Made by a program: the position numbers and the translations under genes. A stretch of 64,000 nucleotides of DNA from Leuconostoc pseudomesenteroides KCTC 3652 (lineage in GTDB: Bacteria; Bacillota; Bacilli; Lactobacillales; Lactobacillaceae), in NCBI RefSeq assembly GCF_014634745.1, contig NZ_BMBP01000004.1, positions 62,001-126,000 of the forward strand, read 5' to 3'. Positions 16,610 through 25,760 of this stretch are shown here, piece by piece. Below the pieces are notes generated by a model that saw only the letters and a list, made by a program, of their open reading frames with translations, ran no database searches and was not told the DNA's origin. The number at the start of each line of letters is the position of its first letter. Positions within the stretch are counted from its first letter, which is position 1.

Positions 16610-19171
16610 ATGAATATGAAACATATAATTTTGACTGGCGTACTACTAGCGCCGATGACCTTGTCGAGTGGTATTGTCATTGCCTCAAGTACACAGCCAA
16701 GCGCAACAGATGTCATTATTAACAAAGTAGTTAGTGAAACTGACATAAATGATGCTCAAAACATACATACTAATGATGGCACAGAAATTTCAGGGGACTG
16801 GGCAGCACAAGCTGGCGCTAAGTTCACGGTTTACAAGTTACCTAGTGATGCCATTGCTGGCTATGACGCCGAGGCAACGGATAAACCCAAAATAAAAACT
16901 AGCTATCAAGAATATCTTGAAGTTGTTGCAGTCACGGTCGTTGATAATGATGAAATCACGAGTCCTTGGACTATCAAAGTAAAAGATGGCAAAGAAAGTG
17001 ATTTCAAAACATTTCTGAATAATGCAGGCGATGTATCGAAAGTTGAGCAAGATAGTAGCACTGAATTTACAACTGATAGTGACGGTAAAATAACGCTCGA
17101 TAATCTGGCTGATGGACATTATGTTGCGTTTGAAACAGGTGTGAAGCCTAATACCAAGACCCATGCTGTACCAATGGTGATTAGTTTGCCAATGATGGAT
17201 CGTAATGGATCGGGTGAGACGACATGGTTTGATGACGGTAGCCATCCCTATAATTTATATGCTAAGAATTACTCTGACACAGCTAACTTAACCGTTAAAA
17301 AAGTTGCTGAAAATGGGACAACAGCAGTTGGTGGTGCATGGGTAGGCTTGTTAAACATCAGTGATATTGCCGATGAAGTCAAAAGTGGTACTTTATTGCA
17401 AGATGCTGTGTCGCAATTGACACATGATATGCAAGGTAAAACATTTGAAAATGAAGCCGCTCTAAAAACAGCGATTTCGACTTGGATTGACAAAATGAAG
17501 ACAGACCATTTTTTCACCGATGATCAAGCCACTATTGCTCAAAATCTCCTTGTGACAAAAACGAGTTACGTAAAGACTGACAGTGAGGGTAAAGCGAAAT
17601 ATTTAGACTTAGATCCTGGGTCAAGTTATTATGTCGCTGAATTAGTAGCGCCAAAGGGTTACATGGCAAATGGTAAATTACAGCAAGTCAATTTAAGTGC
17701 TGCCGAAGGTGGTAATACCGAAGACGTTACGGCAGGATATGGTGCAACAGATAATGACATCTATTATCAAGGTGCTACTTTTAATTTGGTTAACTACGGT
17801 GACGTTGATATTGAAAAAACTGTTGATACCAATCAAGATAATGTATTCGGAACATCCGAGTCCGAACAGTCAGGTATTTCCCGTGGCGAAGACTTTACTT
17901 GGCGCTTGAAATCTGACGTAGACGCAGATATTGCCGATTATAAGAAGTATGACATTGTGGATAACATGCCTTATCAAGTTGATTGGTTAACAGCTGATAT
18001 TGGACTTGATTATGATAATGACGGCAAAGTTGACGAATCCCTAGCTAAAATATTGTCAGATATTGGCAGCAAAAATGGTATGACGGGGGATGGCTTGGCG
18101 TATGATTCTGATAACGCCTCGACTGGGATTACCTTTGCCGAAGGATCTACTTGGACTACAGATGACATCAAGATTTCAGGGACAACATCAAAGTACGAAT
18201 TTGATACTGACAATCGGGTTGTTAAAGATGATGCCCAAAATGGTACTTTGACCATTAGTTTAACTGCCGCGGGACGGGCTAAATTAGCTACGCTTTTGCA
18301 GAATCATAATGGTAATGAATATAGTGCCAAGCTAATCATTGATTTGGGATCTCGTGCCAACAGAGCGGCTCAAGCAGGTGAAATTGAAAACGAAGTCGAA
18401 GTTAATGTCGATAACGGTTATATCACCAATACCGACAAAGACACAGAAAAAACTTATACCGCTGGTTGGGAAATTATCAAAACTGATGGTAATGCCAATT
18501 TTAATGGCACGACTTTAACTAATGCTTTAAGTGGCGCTGGATTTGATTTGGCTATGAAAGTAACCGCGGATAATAAAGAAGCGGTTTGGGGATTGTTATA
18601 TGAAAACACGGCAAATGGTCATAAAAACCCCGACGAATCAGGGAAGAACAACTTTGCCAATAAGGATGCATTTGAAATGTGGCTTGAAGCACAAATTGAT
18701 CCTTATGTTTACTTTATGCATGTTGCCGAAGATGGCAAGGCCATGGCTGGCATGACCGCTTCTGATGACATGACTATGGGTGACATTATTTGGTCAATCT
18801 ATCCGGAAAACGCCACAACACATATCACAGGTGACGACGGATACTTGCAATACTGTGGTCTAGCCGGTGGTGACTATAAGCTCATCGAGTCAAAGGTACC
18901 TAGTGGTTATAAAAAGATGGCTGATAAGACATTTACATTAAGTGGCAAGACAAGTGAAGACAATGGTTTGAATGGCAAAGGTACTGGTGTTATTAACGGA
19001 CACGCTGATGAAAGTGACGTCAACATTGTGAACTATAAGAAATCAATGTTCCCAGTGACTGGTGGTATTGGTATGATTGGTGCCCTGCTGGTCGGTGCTA
19101 TGTTGATGATTGCTTCACGTATTAAGAAGCGCAAGGCCGGTGAACAAACGACGACCTTAATCCGTAAGTGA
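16610..19171 (+). CDS. Second pilin subunit with FPVTG sorting signal
   Basis: An 853-residue surface protein: signal peptide to about residue 26 and an N-terminal fimbrial domain (AGAKFTVYKLP). A pilin-motif-like NLYAKNY is at 217-220 with Ala in place of Pro. A Cna-B-like insertion has E-box YYVAELVAPKGY, and a second fimbrial/Cna-B part has YKLIESKVPSGY. The FPVTG signal is near residue 814, with membrane helix and basic tail. It is similar in plan to the pilin at 13557 (shared NMPYQVD/VLPYQVD-like and GYxT segments), pointing to an old duplication. It may be an alternative backbone or an accessory pilin. The first residue of the sorting motif is F, not L. Confidence 0.85.
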   Translation: MNMKHIILTGVLLAPMTLSSGIVIASSTQPSATDVIINKVVSETDINDAQNIHTNDGTEISGDWAAQAGAKFTVYKLPSDAIAGYDAEATDKPKIKTSYQEYLEVVAVTVVDNDEITSPWTIKVKDGKESDFKTFLNNAGDVSKVEQDSSTEFTTDSDGKITLDNLADGHYVAFETGVKPNTKTHAVPMVISLPMMDRNGSGETTWFDDGSHPYNLYAKNYSDTANLTVKKVAENGTTAVGGAWVGLLNISDIADEVKSGTLLQDAVSQLTHDMQGKTFENEAALKTAISTWIDKMKTDHFFTDDQATIAQNLLVTKTSYVKTDSEGKAKYLDLDPGSSYYVAELVAPKGYMANGKLQQVNLSAAEGGNTEDVTAGYGATDNDIYYQGATFNLVNYGDVDIEKTVDTNQDNVFGTSESEQSGISRGEDFTWRLKSDVDADIADYKKYDIVDNMPYQVDWLTADIGLDYDNDGKVDESLAKILSDIGSKNGMTGDGLAYDSDNASTGITFAEGSTWTTDDIKISGTTSKYEFDTDNRVVKDDAQNGTLTISLTAAGRAKLATLLQNHNGNEYSAKLIIDLGSRANRAAQAGEIENEVEVNVDNGYITNTDKDTEKTYTAGWEIIKTDGNANFNGTTLTNALSGAGFDLAMKVTADNKEAVWGLLYENTANGHKNPDESGKNNFANKDAFEMWLEAQIDPYVYFMHVAEDGKAMAGMTASDDMTMGDIIWSIYPENATTHITGDDGYLQYCGLAGGDYKLIESKVPSGYKKMADKTFTLSGKTSEDNGLNGKGTGVINGHADESDVNIVNYKKSMFPVTGGIGMIGALLVGAMLMIASRIKKRKAGEQTTTLIRK

Positions 19172-19176
19172 GTCAG

Positions 19177-19206
19177 AGAGTGTTTCACGTGAAACACTCT
19201 TTTTTT
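19177..19206 (+). terminator. Pilin operon terminator built on a parS palindrome
   Basis: A perfect 24-base palindrome (19177-19200) followed by seven T closes the pilin operon. Its centre is an exact parS sequence, so this element may serve both as terminator and ParB site. Confidence 0.85.
19181..19196. promoter_or_regulatory. parS site (ParB/Spo0J binding)
   Basis: TGTTTCACGTGAAACA matches the bacterial parS consensus TGTTNCACGTGAAACA at every position. ParB loads here and recruits SMC in species with a chromosomal ParABS system. parS sites are normally in the origin-proximal part of the chromosome. No parA/parB is in the window, and no second match was found in it. Confidence 0.7.
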
Positions 19207-19210
19207 GGAC

Positions 19211-19240
19211 ACAATTGGGCAAGATTTCATCACATTTTAC
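19211..19240 (+). promoter_or_regulatory. ComE/AgrA-type direct repeat before the second sortase pair
   Basis: ACAATTGGG (19211-19219) and ACATTTTAC (19232-19240) are 12 bp apart (21-bp period). A TACAAT -10-like box follows at 19267-19272. This gives the two downstream sortases their own, apparently co-regulated, promoter. Confidence 0.55.
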
Positions 19241-19303
19241 CCGTAAAAAGCGCCACATCAATAGTTTACAATCAGGATAGCAATGGTAGAAAGGAATGAT
19301 TGT

Positions 19304-20107
19304 ATGCCTAAAAAATGGTTTTCAACGTTAGTTTTTTTACTAGGATTCGTTATTTTTGTCTCACCATTTTTATTGCAAGGTTATCATGCCCTTCGGCAAA
19401 CACAAGTTGCACGCAAAGTTGATCGGCGTGCGATGACACTGGATACACAGGTGGTCAATCAACTGACTAAAAAGGCCGAGAAACGTAATAATAGCAATAA
19501 AACTGGTGTTTCAGAATCAACCATGCAATCACTCGGGAAAAAACAACAAGCTGATGATACTGGGTTCGCCATACCAGATAGTGACGCTTTAGGGACTATC
19601 TCAATTCCCAAAATCAATCTGCATTTGCCAATTTATGATGGCGTCAGTGAAAAAGTGCTGCAAAAAGGCGCGGGATTATTACCTGGCTCTTCTATTCCCT
19701 TAGGCAGTCAAGGAGAACACGCAGTTATTACCGGACATTCTGGTTTGCCTAATAAAACGCTTTTCACGTATATTGGCCGGCTCAAGAAGGGCGATCGATT
19801 CTTTATTCAAGTATTGGGAAAAGAATTTACTTATGAAGTTGATCAAAAAAAGGTAGTTATCCCAGAAAATGTTCAAGATCTTGTCAAACATCATCCAGAA
19901 AACTTTGTGACGTTGGTGACATGCACGCCCTATGGGGTTAATTCACATCGATTGCTTGTGAGAGGTCATTTGACCAATAAAGTGCCCATTCCAGCTGTTA
20001 TTTGGGAGCAGTGGTGGTTCATGGCGTTGCTGGCTGTTGGAATTATAATGTTTATTCTGATCATGGTCACTATCGTAAAACATTTATGGCACAAACAAAG
20101 GAGGTAA
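19304..20107 (+). CDS. srtC: Class C-like sortase
   Basis: A 267-residue sortase with N- and C-terminal membrane helices. Catalytic residues: H145 (TGHSG), C207 (TLVTCTPY) and R220 (HRLLVRG). The class C plan is clear, but the lid motif (DPF/DPW) is not evident in the QQADDTGFAI stretch. ATG 19304 is preferred over 19283 because AAAGGA is spaced eight bases before it. It is followed two bases later by another sortase gene, whose ribosome site lies in this gene's last codons. It may polymerise the FPVTG pilin; substrate preference cannot be read from sequence. Confidence 0.9.
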   Translation: MPKKWFSTLVFLLGFVIFVSPFLLQGYHALRQTQVARKVDRRAMTLDTQVVNQLTKKAEKRNNSNKTGVSESTMQSLGKKQQADDTGFAIPDSDALGTISIPKINLHLPIYDGVSEKVLQKGAGLLPGSSIPLGSQGEHAVITGHSGLPNKTLFTYIGRLKKGDRFFIQVLGKEFTYEVDQKKVVIPENVQDLVKHHPENFVTLVTCTPYGVNSHRLLVRGHLTNKVPIPAVIWEQWWFMALLAVGIIMFILIMVTIVKHLWHKQRR

Positions 20108-20109
20108 TC

Positions 20110-20661
20110 ATGAAAAAACGTTATGCCTTATTACTGTTATTGATTGCGCTTGGTCTAATTGCTTGGTGTTTTACTGACACCAGCCATCAACAAAGACAAC
20201 TTATTAACAGTATTAAAAAGACAGTATCTGCGCAATCTTTTGATTTGAACCAACCCGAAGCGGTGATTACCATTCCTAAAATCAATGTTGAATATCCAAT
20301 TTTTAATGATACTAGTGATGAGTCACTGGCAAAGGGAGCAGGATTTTTGGAAGACTTTGATCGCCCCGATGCTGGGAAGGGTGGATTAACAGTAATTGCT
20401 GCTCATCGTCTGTGGCGCACACACCTTGGATTTTTGCGACTAAATGAGTTAGGAAAAGGTGATACTTTTCAAGTGCTATACCAAGGGGTGACCTACCATT
20501 ATCGGGTTTTCAAAAAAGTAGCTATTCCAGTATCACAGTTAGAAACAATTCATGATTTGGCATCGCCAACTAAATCGCGTGCTGCGCTTTATACATGTCA
20601 TCCGTTTCCAACGACTAAAGAACGTTTACTAGTCGTGGGTGATTTGGTGGCTGTAGATTAA
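20110..20661 (+). CDS. Third sortase (single N-terminal membrane helix)
   Basis: A compact 183-residue sortase with one N-terminal membrane helix and no C-terminal one. Catalytic residues: H99 (VIAAHR), C163 (ALYTCHPF) and R172 (KERLLVVG). The usual TLxTC is ALYTC here, and the His segment is AAHR rather than TGHR, so it is not class C. It could be the enzyme that anchors finished pili to the wall. The longer open frame from 20002 overlaps the previous gene; ATG 20110 has a perfect AGGAGG site. Stop codon and next start are two bases apart, implying one operon. Confidence 0.85.
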   Translation: MKKRYALLLLLIALGLIAWCFTDTSHQQRQLINSIKKTVSAQSFDLNQPEAVITIPKINVEYPIFNDTSDESLAKGAGFLEDFDRPDAGKGGLTVIAAHRLWRTHLGFLRLNELGKGDTFQVLYQGVTYHYRVFKKVAIPVSQLETIHDLASPTKSRAALYTCHPFPTTKERLLVVGDLVAVD

Positions 20662-20704
20662 AAAGCTAGCCGGCGGCTTGTTTTTCGGGTAAAATAGAAG
20701 TACT

Positions 20705-22216
20705 ATGGAAAACTTTCAAGAACAACTTAAAAATCGGCGGACTTTTGCGATTATTTCTCACCCCGATGCTGGTAAAACAACCCTGACTGAGCAGCTATTG
20801 TTGCACGGTGGGGTGATTCGTGAAGCTGGGACGGTTAAAGGCCGCGGCTCAAACAAGCTGGCTTCATCGGACTGGATGGCAATTGAACAGCAACGTGGTA
20901 TCTCAGTGACCTCATCAGTGTTGCAATTTGATTATGAAGGTAAGCGAATCAACATTTTGGATACACCAGGGCACGAGGATTTTTCTGAAGATACCTATCG
21001 AACGCTGATGGCGGTCGACTCAGTTGTCATGGTTGTCGATGCAGCTAAGGGAATTGAGCCGCAAACGAAAAAGCTCTTTGAAATTGTCTCGCAACGTGGT
21101 ATTCCCGTGTTCACTTTCTTCAACAAAATTGATCGTGATGCACGCCCAGCACTGGATTTGGTTGATGAATTAGAGTCTATTTTAGGCATTCAAGCTTATC
21201 CCATGAACTGGCCAGTTGGGTCAGGACAAATTTTGCAAGGCATTTATGATTTGCAAAAAGATGCGTTAGTGCCATTCAAAAATGCCAGTGATCACCCAGA
21301 AGTTGTTAGTGAAGCAATGGACGAAATTGAGTTATTACGTGATGCGGGTAACGAATTTGACGCTGACAAAATTGCTCATGGTAAATTGACCCCAGTCTTC
21401 TTTGGATCAGCCTTGGTGAATTTTGGTGTGACCGAATTTCTGCGTGAATATTTGACTTATGCGCCAGCGCCAGCGGCTGTGACAACGGTTGACGATCAGG
21501 CTATCACCCCAGATAGTCCACAATTTACTGGTTTTGTTTTCAAAATTCAAGCCAACATGGATCCTCGTCATCGTGATCGCATTGCCTTTGTTCGCATTGT
21601 CAGTGGTGAATTTGATCGTGGTATGGATGTCACTTTGCAGCGAAATGGCAAGAAATTAAAGCTCTCTAACGTCACACAGTTCATGGCTGAAGAGCGTGAA
21701 AATGTTCAAACAGCGGTGCCTGGCGATATTATTGGTGTCTATGATACCGGAAACTTCCAGATTGGTGACACAATTTATGCTGGCAAAAAGAGTGTGCAGT
21801 TCCCTGATTTGCCAACATTTACCCCTGAATTATTTAACCGTGTGATTGCCAAAGATGTGATGAAGCAAAAGTCTTACCATAAAGGCATCGAACAGTTGGT
21901 ACAGGAAGGTACAATCCAACTTTACAAGTCTTGGAACGGTGGCGACTATATCATCGGTGCGGTCGGGCAATTGCAATTCGAAGTTTTCCAGTTCCGTATG
22001 GAAAATGAATACAACGTTGAAATTCAGTTCGAGCCAATTGGGTCAAAAGTGGCACGCTGGATTAAGCCAGAAGAACTTGACGAAAAAATGGGTTCATCTC
22101 GTAATTTGCTTGTGAAAGACCGTTACGACGCCCCAGTTTTCTTATTTGAAAACAAGTTTGCGCTCAACTGGTTCCACGATAAATACCCAGATGTGACACT
22201 AGAAGAAAAAATGTAA
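20705..22216 (+). CDS. prfC: Peptide chain release factor 3
   Basis: A 503-residue translational GTPase that recycles RF1/RF2 from the ribosome after termination. G1 is [10 protein letters not shown] (near residue 19), G3 is [14 protein letters not shown] and G4 is NKID, all intact, followed by domain II and the RF3 C-terminal domain. It is slightly shorter than the 520-530 residues common in the family, mainly at the C terminus. The upstream spacing is tight: a TAAAAT box is about 15 bases before the ATG and there is no strong ribosome site. It looks like a housekeeping gene flanking the surface island. Confidence 0.93.
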   Translation: MENFQEQLKNRRTFAIISHPDAGKTTLTEQLLLHGGVIREAGTVKGRGSNKLASSDWMAIEQQRGISVTSSVLQFDYEGKRINILDTPGHEDFSEDTYRTLMAVDSVVMVVDAAKGIEPQTKKLFEIVSQRGIPVFTFFNKIDRDARPALDLVDELESILGIQAYPMNWPVGSGQILQGIYDLQKDALVPFKNASDHPEVVSEAMDEIELLRDAGNEFDADKIAHGKLTPVFFGSALVNFGVTEFLREYLTYAPAPAAVTTVDDQAITPDSPQFTGFVFKIQANMDPRHRDRIAFVRIVSGEFDRGMDVTLQRNGKKLKLSNVTQFMAEERENVQTAVPGDIIGVYDTGNFQIGDTIYAGKKSVQFPDLPTFTPELFNRVIAKDVMKQKSYHKGIEQLVQEGTIQLYKSWNGGDYIIGAVGQLQFEVFQFRMENEYNVEIQFEPIGSKVARWIKPEELDEKMGSSRNLLVKDRYDAPVFLFENKFALNWFHDKYPDVTLEEKM

Positions 22217-22222
22217 TGTGAC

Positions 22223-22258
22223 AAAAACCACAAAATCAATAATGATTTTGTGGTTTTT
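22223..22258 (+). terminator. Terminator after prfC
   Basis: A 16-bp perfect stem (22223-22238 with 22243-22258) with loop ATAA and A/T-rich ends, usable on both strands. Confidence 0.88.
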
Positions 22259-22285
22259 GTTTGCCCTTTTCGTGTTCTAGTTGTG

Positions 22286-22305
22286 AACATATGCGATAAT
22301 ATGTT
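22286..22305. promoter_or_regulatory. Inverted repeat upstream of the Rgg-like regulator gene
   Basis: AACATAT (22286-22292), a 6-bp spacer and ATATGTT (22299-22305) form a perfect inverted repeat about 70 bp before the regulator start. It may be an autoregulatory operator; this is an inference from position only. Confidence 0.35.
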
Positions 22306-22374
22306 ACATTTTAGGACAATAATGTGTTATTATTACATGTGAAATAGTTAACGAAAGCAAGGGGAGAATATATC

Positions 22375-23283
22375 ATGGCTTTTCACATTGATGAAAATCA
22401 TTATAATGAAGCACTAAGGTTTTTGATTAGGGAAAAAGGGGTGCCCGTTAAAATTATTTTGGCACATGCTGATATTTCGCGTAGTCGATTTTATGGTTAT
22501 CTGAACGGATCGGGTGATCTGGCGATGAGTCGATTACTTTCGATTCTGGAAGTAATTCACGTGTCACTTGATGAATTCATGTTGTATGCGCGGTCGTTAA
22601 AAGGTATCAATGGCAACATGACGTTACAACAAGAGACGCCACTTATTAATGAAGCAACAGTTGAAAGTGCATTACAAACATATAAGCAAACCAAGGATGT
22701 GGCAGCCATTGCAACAGCTGTTACACAAATCAAAACTCATGCTTCGGAAGAAAGCGCGGGAAAGTTACTTAAAAAACTGTTACCAACAGTTCGTAATGTT
22801 TTGTGCAAACGCCATTATTTTTCGATCATAGATGCAAATTTGTTATTGGATGTGATGGATAGTCTCCGGTACGAGGATCTGCAAACGATTTTGCCATTTG
22901 TTCGCAAAACGATTATGCAGCAACAAGCGAGTCAACAAACTGGTTTAGAAATGGAAATTACGCGTCAGCAAGCGTTACTCACTGTCATCTATCAATACAC
23001 ATTGCGGGCGTTTCACGAGCAAGCAAGTGCTGATACAAAGCGCGACTTTGAACTTGTTGACAGCTTGGAACCCGCTATTAGTGATTGGTACACCAACGTT
23101 ATTCGTAAGTTGATGACAGTAGTGCGAACGCTTGCTGTGGCTGATAATGAATATGAAGCGCGCGTAGAATATAATAATATTTTGGCAGCCGTTTATGCGA
23201 TTCAACCGCAATCCGTTTGGAATAATTATGAGCGACTGATGCACAACAACTTCAATGATTTCAAGACTTACACTATGCCATGA
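22375..23283 (+). CDS. Rgg-like transcriptional regulator
   Basis: A 302-residue protein with an N-terminal helix-turn-helix (about 8-70: LIREKGVPVKIILAHADISRSRFYGYLNG) and an all-helical, TPR-like C-terminal part. This is the size and plan of Rgg/MutR regulators, several of which sense short peptides. No small peptide gene is recognised on either side, so peptide sensing is unproven. GGGGAG lies before the ATG. The targets could be itself or the adjacent 180-residue protein gene. Confidence 0.6.
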   Translation: MAFHIDENHYNEALRFLIREKGVPVKIILAHADISRSRFYGYLNGSGDLAMSRLLSILEVIHVSLDEFMLYARSLKGINGNMTLQQETPLINEATVESALQTYKQTKDVAAIATAVTQIKTHASEESAGKLLKKLLPTVRNVLCKRHYFSIIDANLLLDVMDSLRYEDLQTILPFVRKTIMQQQASQQTGLEMEITRQQALLTVIYQYTLRAFHEQASADTKRDFELVDSLEPAISDWYTNVIRKLMTVVRTLAVADNEYEARVEYNNILAAVYAIQPQSVWNNYERLMHNNFNDFKTYTMP

Positions 23284-23363
23284 CCCCATTAATTTGGGAT
23301 TGGCATTCAGTTTTGGTCGTGAGTTATGTTAAAATGTAGTAACACCTACATTGGAGAATAATA

Positions 23364-23906
23364 ATGGCATATTACACACAACAACTTTTTAATGGCCAAA
23401 GAGATCGCATTTTGCGTGTCGTTGACGCTGCGGATGAAACGCAAGCAACAGCAGGCTTTATCCATATTTTTGACGAACGTCGTCCGTTTGATTTTGAATA
23501 CGCAACGGAATTAAGTAATGGTGAAATGACGCAAGAGGAATTTGATGAACAGGGCGGTGCTGGTAATACATTCAGTGCCAATTTTATGCCCATTGCTCAA
23601 AATGAAGACGAAGAGATACCGGCAGAAGTGTTTGAAGAATGGGCTGGTTTAGTTGGACGAGAGTACGCATTGATTCCTAATTTGCACATCAATATGTACC
23701 AACAATCACTCAAAGCAGAAATTGAAGATATTGATAAAGATACGTTTGAAGAGCGTTTGATGGAGTTAATCACACGCGTGTTGGGTTCATCTGTTGTGGG
23801 ATTTGAAGAAAAGTCATTGACACTTTATCCAAGCTTCTTAATTCAAGAACAACCTGAACAGGCTGAACCCCAAGGCCCTTCAACGCAAATTATTTTACCA
23901 GAATAA
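23364..23906 (+). CDS. Acidic cytoplasmic protein of unknown function
   Basis: A 180-residue, strongly acidic protein without signal peptide or membrane helix. The C terminus is Pro/Gln/Glu-rich (QEQPEQAEPQGPSTQ) and probably disordered. It has its own promoter region (TTTTGGTCGTGAGTTATGTTAAAAT-like spacing, 23312-23336), a GGAG ribosome site and a terminator. No family recognised. The organisation suggests a real single-gene unit rather than a chance frame. Confidence 0.65.
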   Translation: MAYYTQQLFNGQRDRILRVVDAADETQATAGFIHIFDERRPFDFEYATELSNGEMTQEEFDEQGGAGNTFSANFMPIAQNEDEEIPAEVFEEWAGLVGREYALIPNLHINMYQQSLKAEIEDIDKDTFEERLMELITRVLGSSVVGFEEKSLTLYPSFLIQEQPEQAEPQGPSTQIILPE

Positions 23907-23907
23907 G

Positions 23908-23932
23908 ACGCTGCCTAGAGGTGGCGTTTTTT
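23908..23932 (+). terminator. Terminator after the acidic protein gene
   Basis: ACGCTGCC pairs with GGTGGCGT (two wobble pairs) across a TAGA loop, followed by six T. Confidence 0.75.
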
Positions 23933-24012
23933 ACGAACAATTACCAAACTTTAACACCAACGTTCGGTTCATTTGGTGTTACAATGTTCGTTGTCGATAA
24001 GACAAAATAAAA

Positions 24013-24106
24013 TCGGGGTAGATTGATGCGCGTTAAGTGCAGCGGAAACGGAATGTGGGTCGCTGACGAAACACGCTTGTGTGCGGTGCATCAATCACAT
24101 TCACCA
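24013..24106 (+). promoter_or_regulatory. Tetrahydrofolate (THF) riboswitch
   Basis: The conserved core is plain: GGGGTAGAT, a P2 stem GATTGATGC (24021-24029) pairing with GCATCAATC, the invariant GCGTTAAGTG, and a P3 stem CAGCG/CGCTG. GACGAA, an ACAC/GTGT hairpin and GCGGTG follow. This is the folT-type THF aptamer of Lactobacillales and Clostridia. The downstream platform offers two hairpins: TTCACC (24100-24105) with GGTGAA (24120-24125), and CTCC (24128-24131) with the GGAG of the folT ribosome site (24136-24139). This points to translational control by folate. Confidence 0.88.
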
Positions 24107-24149
24107 ATATAATCATATAGGTGAACACTCCACTCGGAGGTTCTTTATT

Positions 24150-24707
24150 ATGGAAAGTACATCGCGTACATGGGCGCTGTCAAAATTAGACACGCGCCAA
24201 TTTGTTGTTTTGGCATTTTTAATGGCTATTGACATGGCATTAAATAAATTCACTGTTGGAACGAATGTGCTACAAGTTAGTTTTTCGTTTGTGGCAATGT
24301 CTTTGATTGCCAAGTGGTATGGCCCGCTGTGGTCGATGCTGATTGCTGCCGTATTAGACGTGGTTAATATCACGATTGTTAATCCTGGTGTCTTCTTCAT
24401 TGGGTTTACGTTGACGGCGGTTGTTTCAACATTGATTTATGCACTAGCTTATTATCGTCAAGATCACACAAGTCTATGGCGAATTATTGTTGCCGTTGGC
24501 TTGGTGTTACTCATTACTAACATTGTGATGAACACGGCTTGGTTGGTCATCATGTATCACACAGCGCATGATTGGCCATCATTGGTGGCGTTTACGATAC
24601 CAAGAATTATCAAAAACTTGATTATGTATCCAATTCAGGTTGCAATCACTTATTTTTTCTTAAATAATCCAGTCGTACGACGCACAACAAAAACAATTTT
24701 TAGTTAA
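24150..24707 (+). CDS. folT: Folate ECF transporter S component
   Basis: A 185-residue membrane protein with about six helices, typical of an ECF substrate-binding S component. Family features include NTAWLVIMYHTAHDWPSL and the C-terminal PRIIKNLIMYPIQVAITYFFL, which match FolT proteins. The ATG at 24150 follows a GGAGG site that is held in a small hairpin behind a THF riboswitch, which fixes folate as the likely substrate. The shared EcfA/EcfA'/EcfT energy module is not in the window, as expected for group II ECF systems. Confidence 0.85.
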   Translation: MESTSRTWALSKLDTRQFVVLAFLMAIDMALNKFTVGTNVLQVSFSFVAMSLIAKWYGPLWSMLIAAVLDVVNITIVNPGVFFIGFTLTAVVSTLIYALAYYRQDHTSLWRIIVAVGLVLLITNIVMNTAWLVIMYHTAHDWPSLVAFTIPRIIKNLIMYPIQVAITYFFLNNPVVRRTTKTIFS

Positions 24708-24729
24708 ACAGCTTCGGCTGTTTTTTTTG
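24707..24729 (+). terminator. Terminator after folT
   Basis: AACAGC-TTCG-GCTGTT with a UUCG tetraloop, then a run of T. Confidence 0.85.
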
Positions 24730-24739
24730 AAAGCAGGTT

Positions 24740-25555
24740 ATGATGACAAACGAATTTCCTCAAGTATTAACAATCGCCGGTTCTGATTCTGATGGCTCGG
24801 CTGGTATGCAAGCTGATTTACATACCTTTTTTATTCGTAAGACGTATGGGATGAGCGTCTTAGTAGCAGCCGTTGCTGGTAATTCTTACGGTATTCATGC
24901 GGCAGAAACGCTACCACTGGCATTTATTGATCAACAGTTTGAGGTTTTGGCTGATGATTTTAAAATCAAAGCTAGTAAGACGGGAATGCTTTCTGATGCA
25001 GCTTTAATTGGTACGGTGGTTAAGGCTTATCAGACTTATGATTTTGGGCCATTGGTCGTGGATCCTGTTATCACTACCAAACATGGGGCACAGTTATTAG
25101 AAAATGAGGCGTTCAAAGCTTTGAAACAACAGCTGTTACCATTGGCAACTGTTGCCACACCCAATTTTTTTGAGGCACAATTGTTGACGGGACGAACAAT
25201 TCAGAGCGAAGCTGACCAGGCCTCAGCAGCGCGTGATATCCAGGCGTTGGGCGTTAAAAATATCATTGTGAAAGGTTGGCATCATCAAGATGACCAACAA
25301 GAAGTTGCCGATTACGTGTTACTAGCTGATGGATCAGACTTTTGGCTGCGCCATTCTTATTTTGATACGACACATATTAACGGCACGGGCGATACGTTAA
25401 GTGCCACAATTGCAGCTGAAATTGCCAAAGGACAGTCAGTTGCTAATGCCATTCGCACAGCGCACGATGTCACAACAGCGGCTATTGCTAGTGAAATTGC
25501 CGTTGGCCATCAATTTGGTCCAATTAATCACTGGGCAGCCCAGTCAGTTAATTAA
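24740..25555 (+). CDS. pdxK: Pyridoxal / hydroxymethylpyrimidine kinase
   Basis: A 271-residue ribokinase-fold kinase. The opening LTIAGSDSDGSAGMQADLHTF, the central VVDPVITTKHGAQLL and the ATP/anion-hole motif INGTGDTLSATIAAEIAKG are diagnostic of the ThiD/PdxK2 group. Members phosphorylate hydroxymethylpyrimidine or pyridoxal. ThiD proteins usually have GTGCTLS at the catalytic site; here it reads GTGDTLS, with Asp, so pyridoxal kinase activity is favoured but not certain. Two adjacent ATGs (24740, 24743) are possible. It is separated from folT by a terminator. Confidence 0.8.
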   Translation: MMTNEFPQVLTIAGSDSDGSAGMQADLHTFFIRKTYGMSVLVAAVAGNSYGIHAAETLPLAFIDQQFEVLADDFKIKASKTGMLSDAALIGTVVKAYQTYDFGPLVVDPVITTKHGAQLLENEAFKALKQQLLPLATVATPNFFEAQLLTGRTIQSEADQASAARDIQALGVKNIIVKGWHHQDDQQEVADYVLLADGSDFWLRHSYFDTTHINGTGDTLSATIAAEIAKGQSVANAIRTAHDVTTAAIASEIAVGHQFGPINHWAAQSVN

Positions 25556-25583
25556 ATCATTATAAAAGGGTATCTATATTTAG

Positions 25584-25611
25584 GCTAATTCGACATAGAA
25601 TTAGCTTTTTT
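25584..25611 (+). terminator. Terminator after the pyridoxal kinase gene
   Basis: GCTAATTC (25584-25591) pairs with GAATTAGC (25598-25605), followed by six or more T. The rest of the gap to 25760 is AT-rich promoter-like sequence in which I find no LytTR-type repeat. Confidence 0.85.
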
Positions 25612-25760
25612 TAGTGTTAAAAAGCCGATTCAGTCTGTTAAACAGGATTAGTTCACTATATTTTTTAAAATACAAAAAACTATGAATTTTAAAGCATGTT
25701 TTTTCTATTAAAATCATAATCGTAAGTTATGAAGGTTCATAGAGAAAGAAGGATAACAAA

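Noticed and set aside
20002-20109. Longer N terminus for the third sortase starting at 20002.
   Set aside because: It would overlap the previous sortase by over 100 bases; ATG 20110 has a perfect AGGAGG site and begins a normal membrane anchor.
25612-25760. LytTR-type repeat before the second WxL operon.
   Set aside because: No ACA pair with 20-22 bp period on either strand; the region is simply AT-rich.
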